A model generated the notes under the pieces. It was not told the origin of the DNA. It saw nothing but the letters and a program-made list of their open reading frames with translations, and ran no database searches. Source: Roseiarcus sp963741845 (GTDB lineage Bacteria; Pseudomonadota; Alphaproteobacteria; Rhizobiales; Beijerinckiaceae). Taken from it: a stretch of 64,000 nucleotides of DNA. The position numbers and the translations under genes were made by a program. Numbering within the stretch: position 1 is the first letter of the stretch; every line of letters starts with the position of its first letter. The stretch spans positions 186,001 to 250,000 of the forward strand of contig CAVUJV010000033.1 in assembly GCA_963741845.1 (NCBI GenBank), given 5' to 3'. This document shows positions 8,683-17,890 of the stretch, piece after piece.

Positions 8683-10239
8683 ATGCCGACGATGAAGACG
8701 GGAGTGATTCTCCAGACGTCTCCCAACGGGACCGAGACGGATTTTATCGCGCGGAAAGACGTCGAAGTCTCGGTTGTCGAGACGCGCGACGTACAGAGCG
8801 CCGCCGGGGCGACCGAAACCTGGGCCCATATTCAACTGACGCAGGGAACCGGGAACGGCTGGGTTCCGGTCGAGACGGTGAATCTGACCGCCGTCGCCGA
8901 CCCGACCATCAAGCCGGATGATTTCGCCCGCCAATGCTGGTGGGTCTACATGCAATATGGGGCCAACCCCTACTATCTGACCGGGATCGCGAAGCTTCGC
9001 TCTGCAATCTCGAACGATCGCAACGCGACCGGGATTGGGCCTTTCCGGCTGCTCCAGTCGGAATGGGACGCAGGTTGCGCCGATCCGAACGTCGGCCTTT
9101 CGTCCGCCTATACGGCTCAAGACATCGCGGACTGGCGCAAGCAATGCGTCATGGTCGGGATCGTCACGCAGATCGACATTGCAACGCTTGCCATCCTCCT
9201 GAAGAGGGACCCGACCTGGGTCGAGCTTTGCCTCGGGCAGATGATCGGTCTCAAAGCCGCGGCGATTGCGATCGCGAATCCGCAGGACCCGATCGACAAG
9301 GGATTTGTCGGCTTGAGGCCGCAGGATTTTCCGCCCGGAGGGTTGACCGCAAGCCAGATCATCGACCGCTACGCGACCCTGCTGCGCGCGGACGGACCGC
9401 CCGCGCGCACGCTGACGGGGACGGAGGCGATGGCGGCGATAACGGACATTCTGAAGGACGCGTTCGAATTCGCTCAGGAACCGGTCGACTCCGTAGCGCA
9501 GGAATTCGTCGACGCGTCCGGGGATGACGGCCCGACAGGTCCGCCCGATCCAAAGGCGCCGGTTCAGGTCACGCCATCGCCGCCGGAGGTTTCGAACCCG
9601 CCGCCCAAGCCCGGCACGCCCTCGGGCGGCGTGCAACCGGCGCCGGGAAAGCCCGGGACGATCGACCGCGCCTTTTTCTTCGCGCAGGTGCGCAACGCTT
9701 TCGCGCCGCGCGGGCTGATCCAGTCCCAGGTCGACGGCATGAACGCGATCCTCAACGAGTGGGAGAAAACCTACGCCGGGAACGATGACCGATGGCTGGC
9801 CTATGTCTTTGGGACCGTTCAGCTGGAAAACGGGCGGACTTTCAAACCGGTCCGTGAGGGTGGGCTCGGTCGAGGACACAAGTACGGCATTCCCGATCCT
9901 GTGACCGGCCAAACCTACTACGGTCGCGGATTTGTGCAGATCACCTGGAAAGAGAACTATCAGAAATTCGCGAAGCTCCTGAACATCGATCTTGTGAACA
10001 AGCCGGATCTGGCTCTCGATCTTGACGTCTCGGTCCAGATCCTCTTGATCGGGATGACGAGGGGGCTTTTCCGGTCGCGACCAAAAGGCGGCGCTGCCTA
10101 CAAGCTCGCGGACTATTTCAACAGCACGGCTGAGGACTGGATCAACGCCCGCAATATCGTCAATGGCGGACTGGATCAGGCCAGCACGATCGGCAGCTTC
10201 GCAAGGAAGTTTCGGTCGGCGATCCGGCATGTTCGATAG
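8683..10239 (+). CDS. multidomain murein hydrolase: SH3-like, lysozyme-like and GH19-type domains
   Basis: A 518-residue protein without a signal peptide. Residues 1-70 look SH3-like, ending in GNGWVPVETVNLTA. Residues about 78-260 resemble a lysozyme/transglycosylase fold (GIGPFRLLQSEWDA). A Pro-rich linker covers about 283-328. Residues 330-518 match the GH19-type endolysin fold: VQLENGRTFKPVRE contains the likely catalytic Glu382, followed by YYGRGFVQITWKENY. In most relatives the catalytic Glu follows His (HET or HES); here the His is Leu. The role is probably cleavage of peptidoglycan or a related glycan. With no signal peptide, delivery must be by another route, such as a secretion system or lysis. 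It overlaps the next gene by 11 bases. Confidence 0.72.
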   Translation: MPTMKTGVILQTSPNGTETDFIARKDVEVSVVETRDVQSAAGATETWAHIQLTQGTGNGWVPVETVNLTAVADPTIKPDDFARQCWWVYMQYGANPYYLTGIAKLRSAISNDRNATGIGPFRLLQSEWDAGCADPNVGLSSAYTAQDIADWRKQCVMVGIVTQIDIATLAILLKRDPTWVELCLGQMIGLKAAAIAIANPQDPIDKGFVGLRPQDFPPGGLTASQIIDRYATLLRADGPPARTLTGTEAMAAITDILKDAFEFAQEPVDSVAQEFVDASGDDGPTGPPDPKAPVQVTPSPPEVSNPPPKPGTPSGGVQPAPGKPGTIDRAFFFAQVRNAFAPRGLIQSQVDGMNAILNEWEKTYAGNDDRWLAYVFGTVQLENGRTFKPVREGGLGRGHKYGIPDPVTGQTYYGRGFVQITWKENYQKFAKLLNIDLVNKPDLALDLDVSVQILLIGMTRGLFRSRPKGGAAYKLADYFNSTAEDWINARNIVNGGLDQASTIGSFARKFRSAIRHVR

Positions 10240-11347
10240 GGCGAGGGCGCGCCGGTCGCTTCGGAAGTGGGCTCGCGCGGCGGTCGCGTTGCTCTCTCTC
10301 CTGCTTGCAATCTTTGTCTTCGCGGCGCCCGATGTCGCGCGGGCGCAGGATTTCGGCGACTGGACGGTCACTTGCGACAACGTGCGCGACTGCGCGGCGT
10401 TCGGCTTTCCCGCTTCGGACTCCGACCTTGACGGGGTCATCGCCTTTCGTCGCTCGGGCGGCGCGGAAGGCATGGGGAAAGCCGCCGTCACGCTCTACGT
10501 CGACGGCGCGAAGGGCTCGGCCCCTCTGACGCTGAAGGTCGACGGCAAGCCGATCGCGGGCGTGAAAACCGATCGGACGGGATCGAGCGGTCAGTCCGGC
10601 CGCGACGGATTCACGACCGAAATCTCTCCCGACGAGATGAACGCCTTCGTGACCGCGCTGCGGCGCGGCAGCGTTCTCACGATCGCCGCCAGCGGCGGCA
10701 AGGACAGGGCCGACATTTCCCTGCGCGGCGCCGTCGCGGCGCTGCTGCGAATGGACGACCTTCAGGGACGGGTCGGGACGCCAACGGCCCTGATTCGGAA
10801 GGGCGGCAAACCCTTTGTCGCGACCGTCCCGCCGGCGCCGCTCATCGAGGCCGCAAGGCTTCCCGACATCAAGGGAAACCCCGAGCTCGCGACCCGGCTG
10901 CGCAAGGCGCAGAGCAAGTATCTCGCGAAAAATTGCGACGACGTCAGCAATCTCGAGGATGTCTCCGATCTCGTCGAGCCTCTCGACGCATCGCGGACCC
11001 TCGTCGGGCTCGTGTGCCAGACCGGCGCGTATAATTTCACCACGGCCTTCTGGGTCGTGACCGGAGGCGATGTCGCCAGCGCGGCGCCGGCGATGTTCGA
11101 CGCGCCGGGCGCGGCCGCCGGGAACGTCCTCACCAACGTTGGCTTCGACAGGAAGACCGCGACGCTGGACTTCTTCCACAAGGGCAGGGGCCTGGGCGAC
11201 TGCGGGGTCGCGGGCAAATACGTCTGGACCGGCTCGAAATTCGCGCTTCTCTCTTATTCGGAGATGAAGGCCTGTCGCGGGTTGGCGTCCGAGGACTGGC
11301 CGACCGTCTGGCGCGCCCGACTCTCGGGACCGCAGCCGGCAAAGTGA
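10229..11347 (+). CDS. DUF1176-family secreted protein
   Basis: A 372-residue exported protein. It starts at ATG 10229, inside the last codons of the hydrolase gene, which suggests translational coupling. A basic N-terminus and hydrophobic stretch (WARAAVALLSLLLAIFVFAA) end in VARAQDFGDW, a signal peptide. The mature part opens with FGDWTVTCDNVRDCAAFGF and continues with beta-rich repeats, which fits the DUF1176 family of periplasmic proteins of unknown function; cysteines recur near the C-terminus (GDCGVAGKY, KACRGL). The close coupling to a murein hydrolase raises the idea that it protects the periplasm from that enzyme, but no sequence motif proves it. Confidence 0.7.
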   Translation: MFDRARARRSLRKWARAAVALLSLLLAIFVFAAPDVARAQDFGDWTVTCDNVRDCAAFGFPASDSDLDGVIAFRRSGGAEGMGKAAVTLYVDGAKGSAPLTLKVDGKPIAGVKTDRTGSSGQSGRDGFTTEISPDEMNAFVTALRRGSVLTIAASGGKDRADISLRGAVAALLRMDDLQGRVGTPTALIRKGGKPFVATVPPAPLIEAARLPDIKGNPELATRLRKAQSKYLAKNCDDVSNLEDVSDLVEPLDASRTLVGLVCQTGAYNFTTAFWVVTGGDVASAAPAMFDAPGAAAGNVLTNVGFDRKTATLDFFHKGRGLGDCGVAGKYVWTGSKFALLSYSEMKACRGLASEDWPTVWRARLSGPQPAK

Positions 11348-11372
11348 GGCGCGCAGGCCATAGGCCCGCCCC

Positions 11373-12866
11373 TCACCGCATCTCCGCGATCGCGTCCTCG
11401 CGGGCGAGCGTGGAGAACCGCGTCACCTCGGCGTCGAACTGCAGTTCCACCGTGCCCGTCGGCCCGTGGCGCTGCTTGCCGAGGATGACTTCCGCCCGGC
11501 CGTGCGCCGCCTCCATCTGGGTCATCCACTGGATGTGCTCTTCCGTGCCGGGGCGGGGCTCTTTGTTCTTGAGGTAATATTCCTCGCGATAGACGAACAT
11601 GACGACGTCCGCGTCCTGCTCGATCGAGCCCGATTCGCGCAGGTCCGACAGTTGCGGGCGCTTGTCGTCGCGCTGCTCGACCTGACGCGAGAGCTGCGAG
11701 AGGGCGAGGATCGGAACCTTGAGCTCCTTGGCCAGCGCCTTGAGGCCGGTCGTGATCTCGGTCAGCTCCTGCACGCGGTTGTCGCCCTTCGTCTTCGAGC
11801 CCGAGAGCAGTTGCAGATAGTCGATCACCAGAAGGTCGAGGCCCCGCTGGCGCTTGAGCCGCCGCGCCCGCGCGGAAAGCTGGGCGATGGAGATGCCGCC
11901 CGTCTGGTCGATGTAGAGGGGGATCTGCTGCATCTCGGCGACCACGTCGGCGAGCCTGCGGAAGTCGGCCTCCGTGATGTCGCCGCGCCGGATCTTGTAG
12001 GAGGCGACGCCCGACTGCTCGGCGATGATGCGGGTCGCAAGCTGTTCGGACGACATTTCGAGCGAGAAGAAGCCGACGATGCCGCCGTTCACCGTCTCCA
12101 TCGCGCCGTCCGGCCGCGTCCGCCCCTCGTAGGCCCTGGCGATATTGAAGGCGATGTTGGTCGCGAGCGCCGTCTTGCCCATGCCCGGCCGGCCCGCGAG
12201 GATCACGAGGTCCGAATGCTGCAGGCCGCCCATCTTCAGGTCGAGGTCGCGCAGTCCGCTGGCGATGCCGGAGAGCGAGCCGTCGCGCTCATAGGCGCGC
12301 GCCGCCATGTCGACCGCGGTTTTCAGCGCGTCGGCGAAGCGCTCGAAGCCGCCCCCGTAGCGGCCGGTCTCGGCGAGGCCATAGAGGCGCCGCTCGGCCT
12401 CCTCGATCTGGTCGCGCGGCGTCGAATCGACCGGCGCGTCGAAGGCGACGTTCACCATGTCCTCGCCGACCGAGATCAGCTCGCGCCGGACGGCGAGGTC
12501 GTAGATGCCGCGCCCGTAGTCGTAGGCGTTGATGATGGTCGTCGCCTCGCTCGCGAGCCGCGCCAGATATTGCGGCACCGTCATGCCGCCGACGTCGTGC
12601 TCGCCGAGGAAGCTTTTCAGCGTGATCGGCGTCGCCAGCTTTCCCGCCCGGATCATCGAGCCGGCGATCTCGAAGATGCGCCGGTGGATCTCCTCGATGA
12701 AATGCTCGCTTTTCAGGAAGTCCGACACCCGGTCGAAGGCGTCGTTGTTGATGAGGATCGCGCCGAGCAGCGCCTGCTCCGCCTCGAGATTGTGAGGGGG
12801 AACCCGGACCGGCCGCTCCTGCGCGGCTGCGGGGGAGCGTTGGGGGAATGGCTCTATCGTCGCCAT
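11373..12866 (-). CDS. dnaB: replicative DNA helicase DnaB
   Basis: Hexameric 5'-3' helicase that unwinds the replication fork. ATG 12866 gives MATIEPFPQRSP and a protein of 497 residues, the normal length. The N-terminal domain begins PPHNLEAEQALLGAILINND. The RecA-like domain has Walker A AGRPGMGKTALA, Walker B LLVIDYLQLLSG, and later the conserved PILALSQLSRQVEQRDDKRP and QDADVVMFVYREEYY. No intein or frameshift is seen. It converges with the DUF1176 gene, 25 bp apart. Confidence 0.97.
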   Translation of the reverse strand: MATIEPFPQRSPAAAQERPVRVPPHNLEAEQALLGAILINNDAFDRVSDFLKSEHFIEEIHRRIFEIAGSMIRAGKLATPITLKSFLGEHDVGGMTVPQYLARLASEATTIINAYDYGRGIYDLAVRRELISVGEDMVNVAFDAPVDSTPRDQIEEAERRLYGLAETGRYGGGFERFADALKTAVDMAARAYERDGSLSGIASGLRDLDLKMGGLQHSDLVILAGRPGMGKTALATNIAFNIARAYEGRTRPDGAMETVNGGIVGFFSLEMSSEQLATRIIAEQSGVASYKIRRGDITEADFRRLADVVAEMQQIPLYIDQTGGISIAQLSARARRLKRQRGLDLLVIDYLQLLSGSKTKGDNRVQELTEITTGLKALAKELKVPILALSQLSRQVEQRDDKRPQLSDLRESGSIEQDADVVMFVYREEYYLKNKEPRPGTEEHIQWMTQMEAAHGRAEVILGKQRHGPTGTVELQFDAEVTRFSTLAREDAIAEMR

Positions 12867-13159
12867 GGGCGAGGCGCGTCCTTGATCTCGGGTTTTCACA
12901 GGCTGGAAGCGAACGCGACACGGGACGCGAATCGGCTTGAGGCTCCGCGATGATAGGCGCGCCGCCGTCCCCCGCAAGGGCCGTCCGCTTCCTCGCGTCG
13001 CGGCGTCTTCGAGGCGCCGATCGTCTTGTCTTCGCTAGAGCGGATCGGCGATCGGATGAAGGGCGGCGTTGCAATGAGCGGCCCTTGTCCCCGCTATCCT
13101 TGCTGCGCGGAAAAGAGGCTTGACTGTGACGGCAGAGAGGCGCGGGGGCTTCGGGGCGC

Positions 13160-13770
13160 TACGCCTTCCCGGACGAGAGCGCCGTCGTGTCACCCCCGCG
13201 AACGCGGGGGTCCATGCTGAACCGCGCGCGCTCCGAGGGGGTTGTATGGGTCGCCGCCACGCCGCGCCGCCGTCAAGCGTCGCCGCGACTCTCTGGACCC
13301 CCGCGTTCGCGGGGGTGACACGGTGGAAGCGACGCCGACTGCATCGTCCGCCCTGCCGGCCTCAAGGCCCGCCGGCTGCATACGTCGCTAGGGGTGAGGG
13401 AGCGGTCGTTTCAAATCCACTACGCCTTCCCGGACGAGAGCGCCGTCGTGTCACCCCCGCGAACGCGGGGGTCCAGGGTCGCCGCCGCTGGCCTGCCTTG
13501 GGAATCAATCGCGTCTCGTAAAGGTACGCCGCTCCGTCATCCAACGCCCTCGACAATCGCTTTCACCTTGCGCGGACATGCGGTTGAAACATTGTAGCGG
13601 GTCGCCGCCACGCGCGCGCTGCCGTCAAGCGTCGCCGCGGCTCTCTGGACCCCCGCTTTCGCGGGGGTGACACGGTGGAAGCGACGCCGACTGCTCGTCC
13701 GGCTCTGCCGGCCTCAAGGCCCGCCGCCGCTCGCATACGTCGCCAGAGGGCGGGGAGCGGTCGTTTCCAG
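13160..13770. repeat. tandem pair of palindrome-bounded repeat units (REP/BIME-like)
   Basis: Two consecutive units begin with the same sequence, CTACGCCTTCCCGGACGAGA (13159 and 13420), and run to GAGCGGTCGTTTC. Each contains a palindrome TCACCCCCGCG...GGGGGTCCA near its left side (13190-13214, 13451-13475) and the inverse form TGGACCCCCGC...GGGGGTGA near its right side (13294-13318, 13646-13670). The interior of the second unit shares long stretches with the block at 23866-24110. This is a non-coding dispersed repeat with hairpin ends, like alphaproteobacterial REP elements. Confidence 0.8.
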
Positions 13771-15137
13771 TTCACCGTCGGACCGCAAAAATCCGCCCGA
13801 TGGCGACATCCAATCACCAAAACCGTCGATACTGCCGCCTGAGCGGGACCGCCCCGGTGCCGAACGGAGGAACGACAGGACTGGAACTGGATCTTCGCGA
13901 CGGACCTCCCGACGCTTAAGACGTGTCGCACCGAAGAGCTAAGCCTCCTTTGGTGAGATATCCGCACGATCAAATTTCGGTCGGACGAAAAAGACCGGCC
14001 GACAGCGTGGCGGGCGAGCAGACAGGCTTTGTATTCCCCGGAGACTTGGCAATGGTTCAGCGAGCTGCCTACGCGGCATGAACATTCATTGGAGCACAAA
14101 TGAACGATCATCTGCTCGAACACGTGCGAGCAATTCTGGCCAAGTCTTCTTCAGATCTTGCATGCGAGAATGCGGGGATCGGCAGCGACCCGCAATGAGG
14201 AGAGCCGCGAAATTTACCTTAAATCGCAAGGGCAAGTCAATCTGTGCATGCTGCGTGAAGCTCGAATCGTGTGCCTTCTCGCGCGCCCGAAACATAGCGA
14301 TGGACAAGACCGTTGTCTCGTCCGATTCAGCGTTTGAAAATGTATTGTCGCTCTCTCCATGAAGTTTGAAGCAACTGATCGTCAGCGCCGAACTATTCGA
14401 CCTTGGCGCGCAGTTGATCGCAATTATCTCTCGTTTTCATTGCAGGATAAAAAATCGAAATCATCGAACTCGCAGAGCGAGGCCGCAATATTATTTTTCT
14501 GCGACGATCAATTCTTACATGGGGCGCACGTTCAATGCATCATTCTCAGCCATCGCGTCGTGCATCTTTAGGCTATTGTACATAACTTTCTGCAGCGCAG
14601 CCATAGATTCTGAGGCTCAGATCCTTCAATCTCGTCTATGAATTCTTACCGAGGGCGTAGAACCGCTCGTTGCGATCCCAAGCGCGCATTGTCGATATCG
14701 TCTGAAATTTTTCGCGCAATAGTCATCCTTGACAGAAACGACCGGCATACCCAGCTCGGCAAGTTAGGGCCGTAGTCGAAGGGCTATTCGTTGTTGGACT
14801 TGTGCGGCAGCGCCGGATTATTTGCGGGGTCAACTGGTCAGCCACCTCTCCATTACATAACGATTGTACGGTAAACATGAGCAACGATCGCCGCGTTCAA
14901 AAAGCCTGGCGGGTCAGCCAAGGCGGTGCGAACTCGGGAACGTGCTGCCGGATGTTCCCCAAATCGCGCTCGATGGCCAATTCTCTCCGCAATGATCACG
15001 TAGAAACTGTCGATGCCTGTCGGGGTCCGAATGCCGCCAACGCCAATTGTCTGATAAACAAAATTATCGTAACAAAAACTTCTGATTTTCAGACATATCC
15101 GCTATGATGGCTCATCGTCGTCAAGCCGAGAGCCGCC
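13771..15137. other. gene-poor, AT-richer stretch
   Basis: About 1.3 kb with only short, unconvincing reading frames and visibly more A and T than the neighbours, especially 14300-14640 and 15040-15110. No transposase, integrase, RNA gene or known protein motif was recognised. It may be a decayed insertion or a transferred remnant next to the repeat block. A possible promoter for the next gene lies at the right edge (TATGAT near 15103, and a small dyad TCTGA-TTT-TCAGA near 15081). Confidence 0.45.
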
Positions 15138-15674
15138 ATGTCCGACACCGAAATTTCTGAAACCGCTGCGCCTCAAGCCGAAGGGCCGGGCGCAAAATCC
15201 CGACGCCGGCGCATTTCGGAGAGCCGCCGGGCCACGCGTCTGCGGCAGGCCACGCGCGAGCAGCGAATCGTCGGGCTGCTCAACGGGGGCGTTTCGATCG
15301 CCGAGATCGCGGCGCGGGAGCGCCTCACCGAGCGGCGCATCCGCCAGCTCGTTCAGGAGATTCTCGACAAGAGGGCGCCCCGCGCCCCGGCGGAATACGC
15401 CGCCCTTCAGGTCAGCCGGCTGAACGAGGCGATGCTCGTCGCCTATGGCGCGATGGGCGGCGGCAATCTCGACGCGGTCGACCGGGTCATGAAGCTTGCG
15501 CGCGAGCTCGACCGCTATCACGGCTTCGCCGCCCGCGACCTGCCGCGGCGCGAAAGGGATCCTGCGCTCGCTCCCGCCGCCCCGCTCGCCCTCGCCTCGC
15601 CCGGCATCGGGAAGGAAATCGCCGCGCAAACCCTTGGAAACACGCGATTCGCGGAAGAAAAGAGCGCAATTTAG
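15138..15674 (+). CDS. helix-turn-helix protein of unknown role
   Basis: A 178-residue basic protein. Residues about 35-75 read ATREQRIVGLLNGGVSIAEI and AARERLTERRIRQLVQE, a good helix-turn-helix of the LuxR or sigma region 4 type. A second conserved-looking part is LQVSRLNEAMLVAYGAMGGG, then AVDRVMKLARELDRYHGF. Similar proteins are common, unnamed, in Rhizobiales. The last 25 residues (GIGKEIAAQTLGNTRFAEEK) are encoded by a dispersed repeat that also occurs outside genes at 37561 and 44205, so the tail was probably captured. DNA binding is likely; the target is unknown. Confidence 0.65.
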   Translation: MSDTEISETAAPQAEGPGAKSRRRRISESRRATRLRQATREQRIVGLLNGGVSIAEIAARERLTERRIRQLVQEILDKRAPRAPAEYAALQVSRLNEAMLVAYGAMGGGNLDAVDRVMKLARELDRYHGFAARDLPRRERDPALAPAAPLALASPGIGKEIAAQTLGNTRFAEEKSAI

Positions 15675-15690
15675 CGCTCGTTTTCCGCTG
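15601..15690 (+). repeat. dispersed repeat R, copy 1 (inside the HTH gene end)
   Basis: This copy contains GGAAGGAAATC, CGCAAACCCTTGGAAA, ATTCGCGGAAG and TTTTCCGCTG in the same order and spacing as copies at 37561-37660 (plus) and 44205-44300 (minus). It encodes the tail and stop codon of the HTH protein. Confidence 0.65.
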
Positions 15691-15969
15691 CAAACCGTCC
15701 GCCAGACGCCGTCAAACGCAGGGAAAACGTAGGCCAACCGCCCGCAAATCGTCCGCAAGGCGCCGGCAAACGTCAGCCATCGTGCAGGATCGGCGTCATT
15801 GCGAGCGAAGCGAAGCAATCCAGGGGAACGGAGGGCGCCTCCGGCTCTGGATCATCCTTCGAGACGCCGAGCTTCGCTCGGCTCGCGATGAGTGGGTTGG
15901 GTGCGGCGCCTTCCGGCTCTGGATCGCCACGCCCCTTCGGGGCTCGCGATGACGGGGAGGGGCGCTCGG
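15691..15969. other. intergenic region with short dispersed motifs
   Basis: No gene. It holds near-duplicate phrases: GTCCGCCAGACGCCGTCAAACG and GTCCGCAAGGCGCCGGCAAACG, the widespread motif GTCATTGCGAGCGAAGCGAA, and two CTTCGGGGCTCGCGATGA-like pieces (15872-15890 region and 15931-15952). These look like REP-type intergenic repeats. Confidence 0.5.
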
Positions 15970-16947
15970 TTACCCGCAGAGGGCCGCCTTCGCCTCCGCA
16001 TATTCGCGCTGGAGCCGCGCCACGAGTTCCGCCGCCGGAGCCACCGACTTGACCGCGCCGATGCCCTGGCCGCTGCCCCAGATGTCGCGCCAGGCTTTCG
16101 CCTTCGAGCCGCCGCCCTCGGCGGCCGCGAAATTCATCGTCTTCACGTCGCCCATCGGCAGGTTGTCGGGGTCGAGGCCGGAGGCGACGATCGAGGGCCG
16201 CAGGTAGTTGCCGAAGACGCCGGTGAAGAGGCTGGAGCCGACGATATGGGAGGCGTCGCCCGCGACGACCGCCTGCTTGTAGGCCTCGGTGGCGCGCGCT
16301 TCCTTCGTCGCGATGAAGGCCGAGCCGACATAGGCGAGGTCGGCCCCCATCGCCTGAGCGGCGAGGATCGCGCGGCCCGTGGCGATGGCGCCCGAAAGGA
16401 GCAGCGGCCCGTCGAACCAGGCGCGGATGTCCTGGACGAGCGCGAAGGGCGAGACCGGGCCGGCGTGGCCGCCGGCGCCCGCCGCGACCGCGATCAGTCC
16501 GTCCGCGCCCTTCTCCACCGCCTTGCGGGCGAAGCGGTCGTTGATGACGTCGTGCAGGGTGATCCCGCCATAGGCATGGACGGCCGCGTTCACGTCCTCC
16601 CGCGCGCCGAGCGAGGTGATGACGATCGGCGCCTTCCATTTGACCGTCAGCTCCATGTCCTGTTCGAGCCGGGCGTTCGACTTGTGGACGATCTGGTTGA
16701 CGGCGAAGGGCGCGGCGGGCTGATCGGGATGGGCCTTGTCATGCGCGGCGAGCGCTTCGGTGATCTCGTGCAGCCATTCGTCGAGCTGCTCGATCGGCCT
16801 CGCGTTGAGCGCGGGGAACGAGCCGACCACCCCCGCCTTGCACTGGGCGATGACCAGCGACGGGTTCGAGACGATGAAGAGGGGCGCGCCGACCACAGGC
16901 AGCCGCAGATTGTCGAAGATGGCCGGCAACGTCATTTCGCTCCCCAT
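15970..16947 (-). CDS. nitronate monooxygenase (2-nitropropane dioxygenase family)
   Basis: FMN-dependent TIM-barrel enzyme of 325 residues that oxidises alkyl nitronates. The N-terminus LRLPVVGAPLFIVSNPSLV is typical. The FMN/phosphate region is GADGLIAVAAGAGGHAG followed by LLLSGAIATGRAILAAQAMG and ADLAYVGSAFIATKEA. Its C-terminal part (MGDVKTMNF, WGSGQGIGAVKSV) is also family-like. An internal ATG at 16935 is an alternative start. Family members detoxify propionate-3-nitronate. Confidence 0.9.
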   Translation of the reverse strand: MGSEMTLPAIFDNLRLPVVGAPLFIVSNPSLVIAQCKAGVVGSFPALNARPIEQLDEWLHEITEALAAHDKAHPDQPAAPFAVNQIVHKSNARLEQDMELTVKWKAPIVITSLGAREDVNAAVHAYGGITLHDVINDRFARKAVEKGADGLIAVAAGAGGHAGPVSPFALVQDIRAWFDGPLLLSGAIATGRAILAAQAMGADLAYVGSAFIATKEARATEAYKQAVVAGDASHIVGSSLFTGVFGNYLRPSIVASGLDPDNLPMGDVKTMNFAAAEGGGSKAKAWRDIWGSGQGIGAVKSVAPAAELVARLQREYAEAKAALCG

Positions 16948-17009
16948 GTGTCGCGTGATCGTTCACTGTTAAACCGATGCCCGCCGCCGCGGCAAGCGGG
17001 CGGATGGCC

Positions 17010-17875
17010 TTACGCCGGCTCGGTCAGCCAGTCGCAGACGAAGCGGCCCTCGCCGCCGCGCGCCAGAAGCTCCGGCGAGCCACGGAAAGAGCAGCTTCGC
17101 CTCCCCGAAAAGCGTGTGCGGCGGGTTGACGACGATGAGGCCCGCGCGGGCGAGCGGCTCCTGCCCATGCGCGCCGGCCGGTCCGGGGCCGACGTCGATC
17201 TCCAGCCGCAGCATGTTGGGCTTGCCGAGCGCGGCGATGGAATTGAGGAAATGCGCGTCGGCGGCGCGTTCGCGGATGGGCCGCCAGGCGAGATAGACGC
17301 CGGTCGGCCATTTCTCGAGCGCGCGGGCGAGCGCCTGTTCGACGCGCCGGGGTTCGTCCGGCTCCTCGAAGGGCGGGTCGATGAGGACGAGGCCGCGCCG
17401 CTCTTTCGGCGGCACATAGGCGTTGAGGGCCAAATAGCCGTCCGTGCCGACGATGCTGAGGCGCGAATCGCGCCCGAGCGCGGCGACGAGCTTCTCCCGC
17501 TCCTCCGGATGCGCCTCGCAGAGCGCGAGCCGGTCCTGCGGGCGCATGAGCGCCTGGGCGATCGCCGGCGAGCCGGGATAGGCGCGCGGCGCGCTCGACG
17601 GCGTCGCAAGGGCCGACGGCGCGAAGGTAGGGTTCGAGGAGCGCGGCGATCGGGGCAGGGGGCTTGGCCTTGAGCATACGGCCGATCCCGTCGCGCCACT
17701 CGGGAGAGCGCCGCGCCTCCGGGCCGGCGAGGTCGTAGCGGCCGGCGCCGGCATGGGTGTCGATGAAGCGGAAGGGCGCGTCCTTCCGGGCGAGATAGAC
17801 GAGGACGCGGGCGAGCACGGCGTGCTTGGCGACGTCGGCGAAGTTTCCCGCGTGGAAGGCGTGGCGGTAATTCAT
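17010..17875 (-). CDS. rlmJ: 23S rRNA (adenine2030-N6)-methyltransferase RlmJ, two frameshifts
   Basis: SAM-dependent methyltransferase acting on 23S rRNA. It starts MNYRHAFHAGNFADVAKHAV, the family signature, then IDTHAGAGRYDL as the SAM site. After LLEPYLRAVG one extra base near 17616 shifts the frame; ALATPSSAPRAYPGSP continues it, with the catalytic motif LVLIDPPFEEPDE and the segment MLRLEIDVGPG. A second extra base near 17078 separates AKLLFPWLA from ELLARGGEGRFVCDWL, and the end is TAA at 17010. With both corrections the length is about 288 residues, as expected. Confidence 0.88.
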
Positions 17876-17890
17876 GGGGCGCGCTGCGAC

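Noticed and set aside
7348..11347. Prophage lysis cassette
   Set aside because: No holin, terminase, integrase or other phage gene nearby; the lipoprotein and DUF1176 protein are not spanins in form.
13160..13770. Repeats that could be a CRISPR array
   Set aside because: Only two long units with internal palindromes in opposite orientation; no regular short repeats and spacers, and no cas genes.
14078..14641. Short reading frames in the AT-rich stretch
   Set aside because: No ribosome sites, no recognisable motifs, and several overlapping frames of equal quality.
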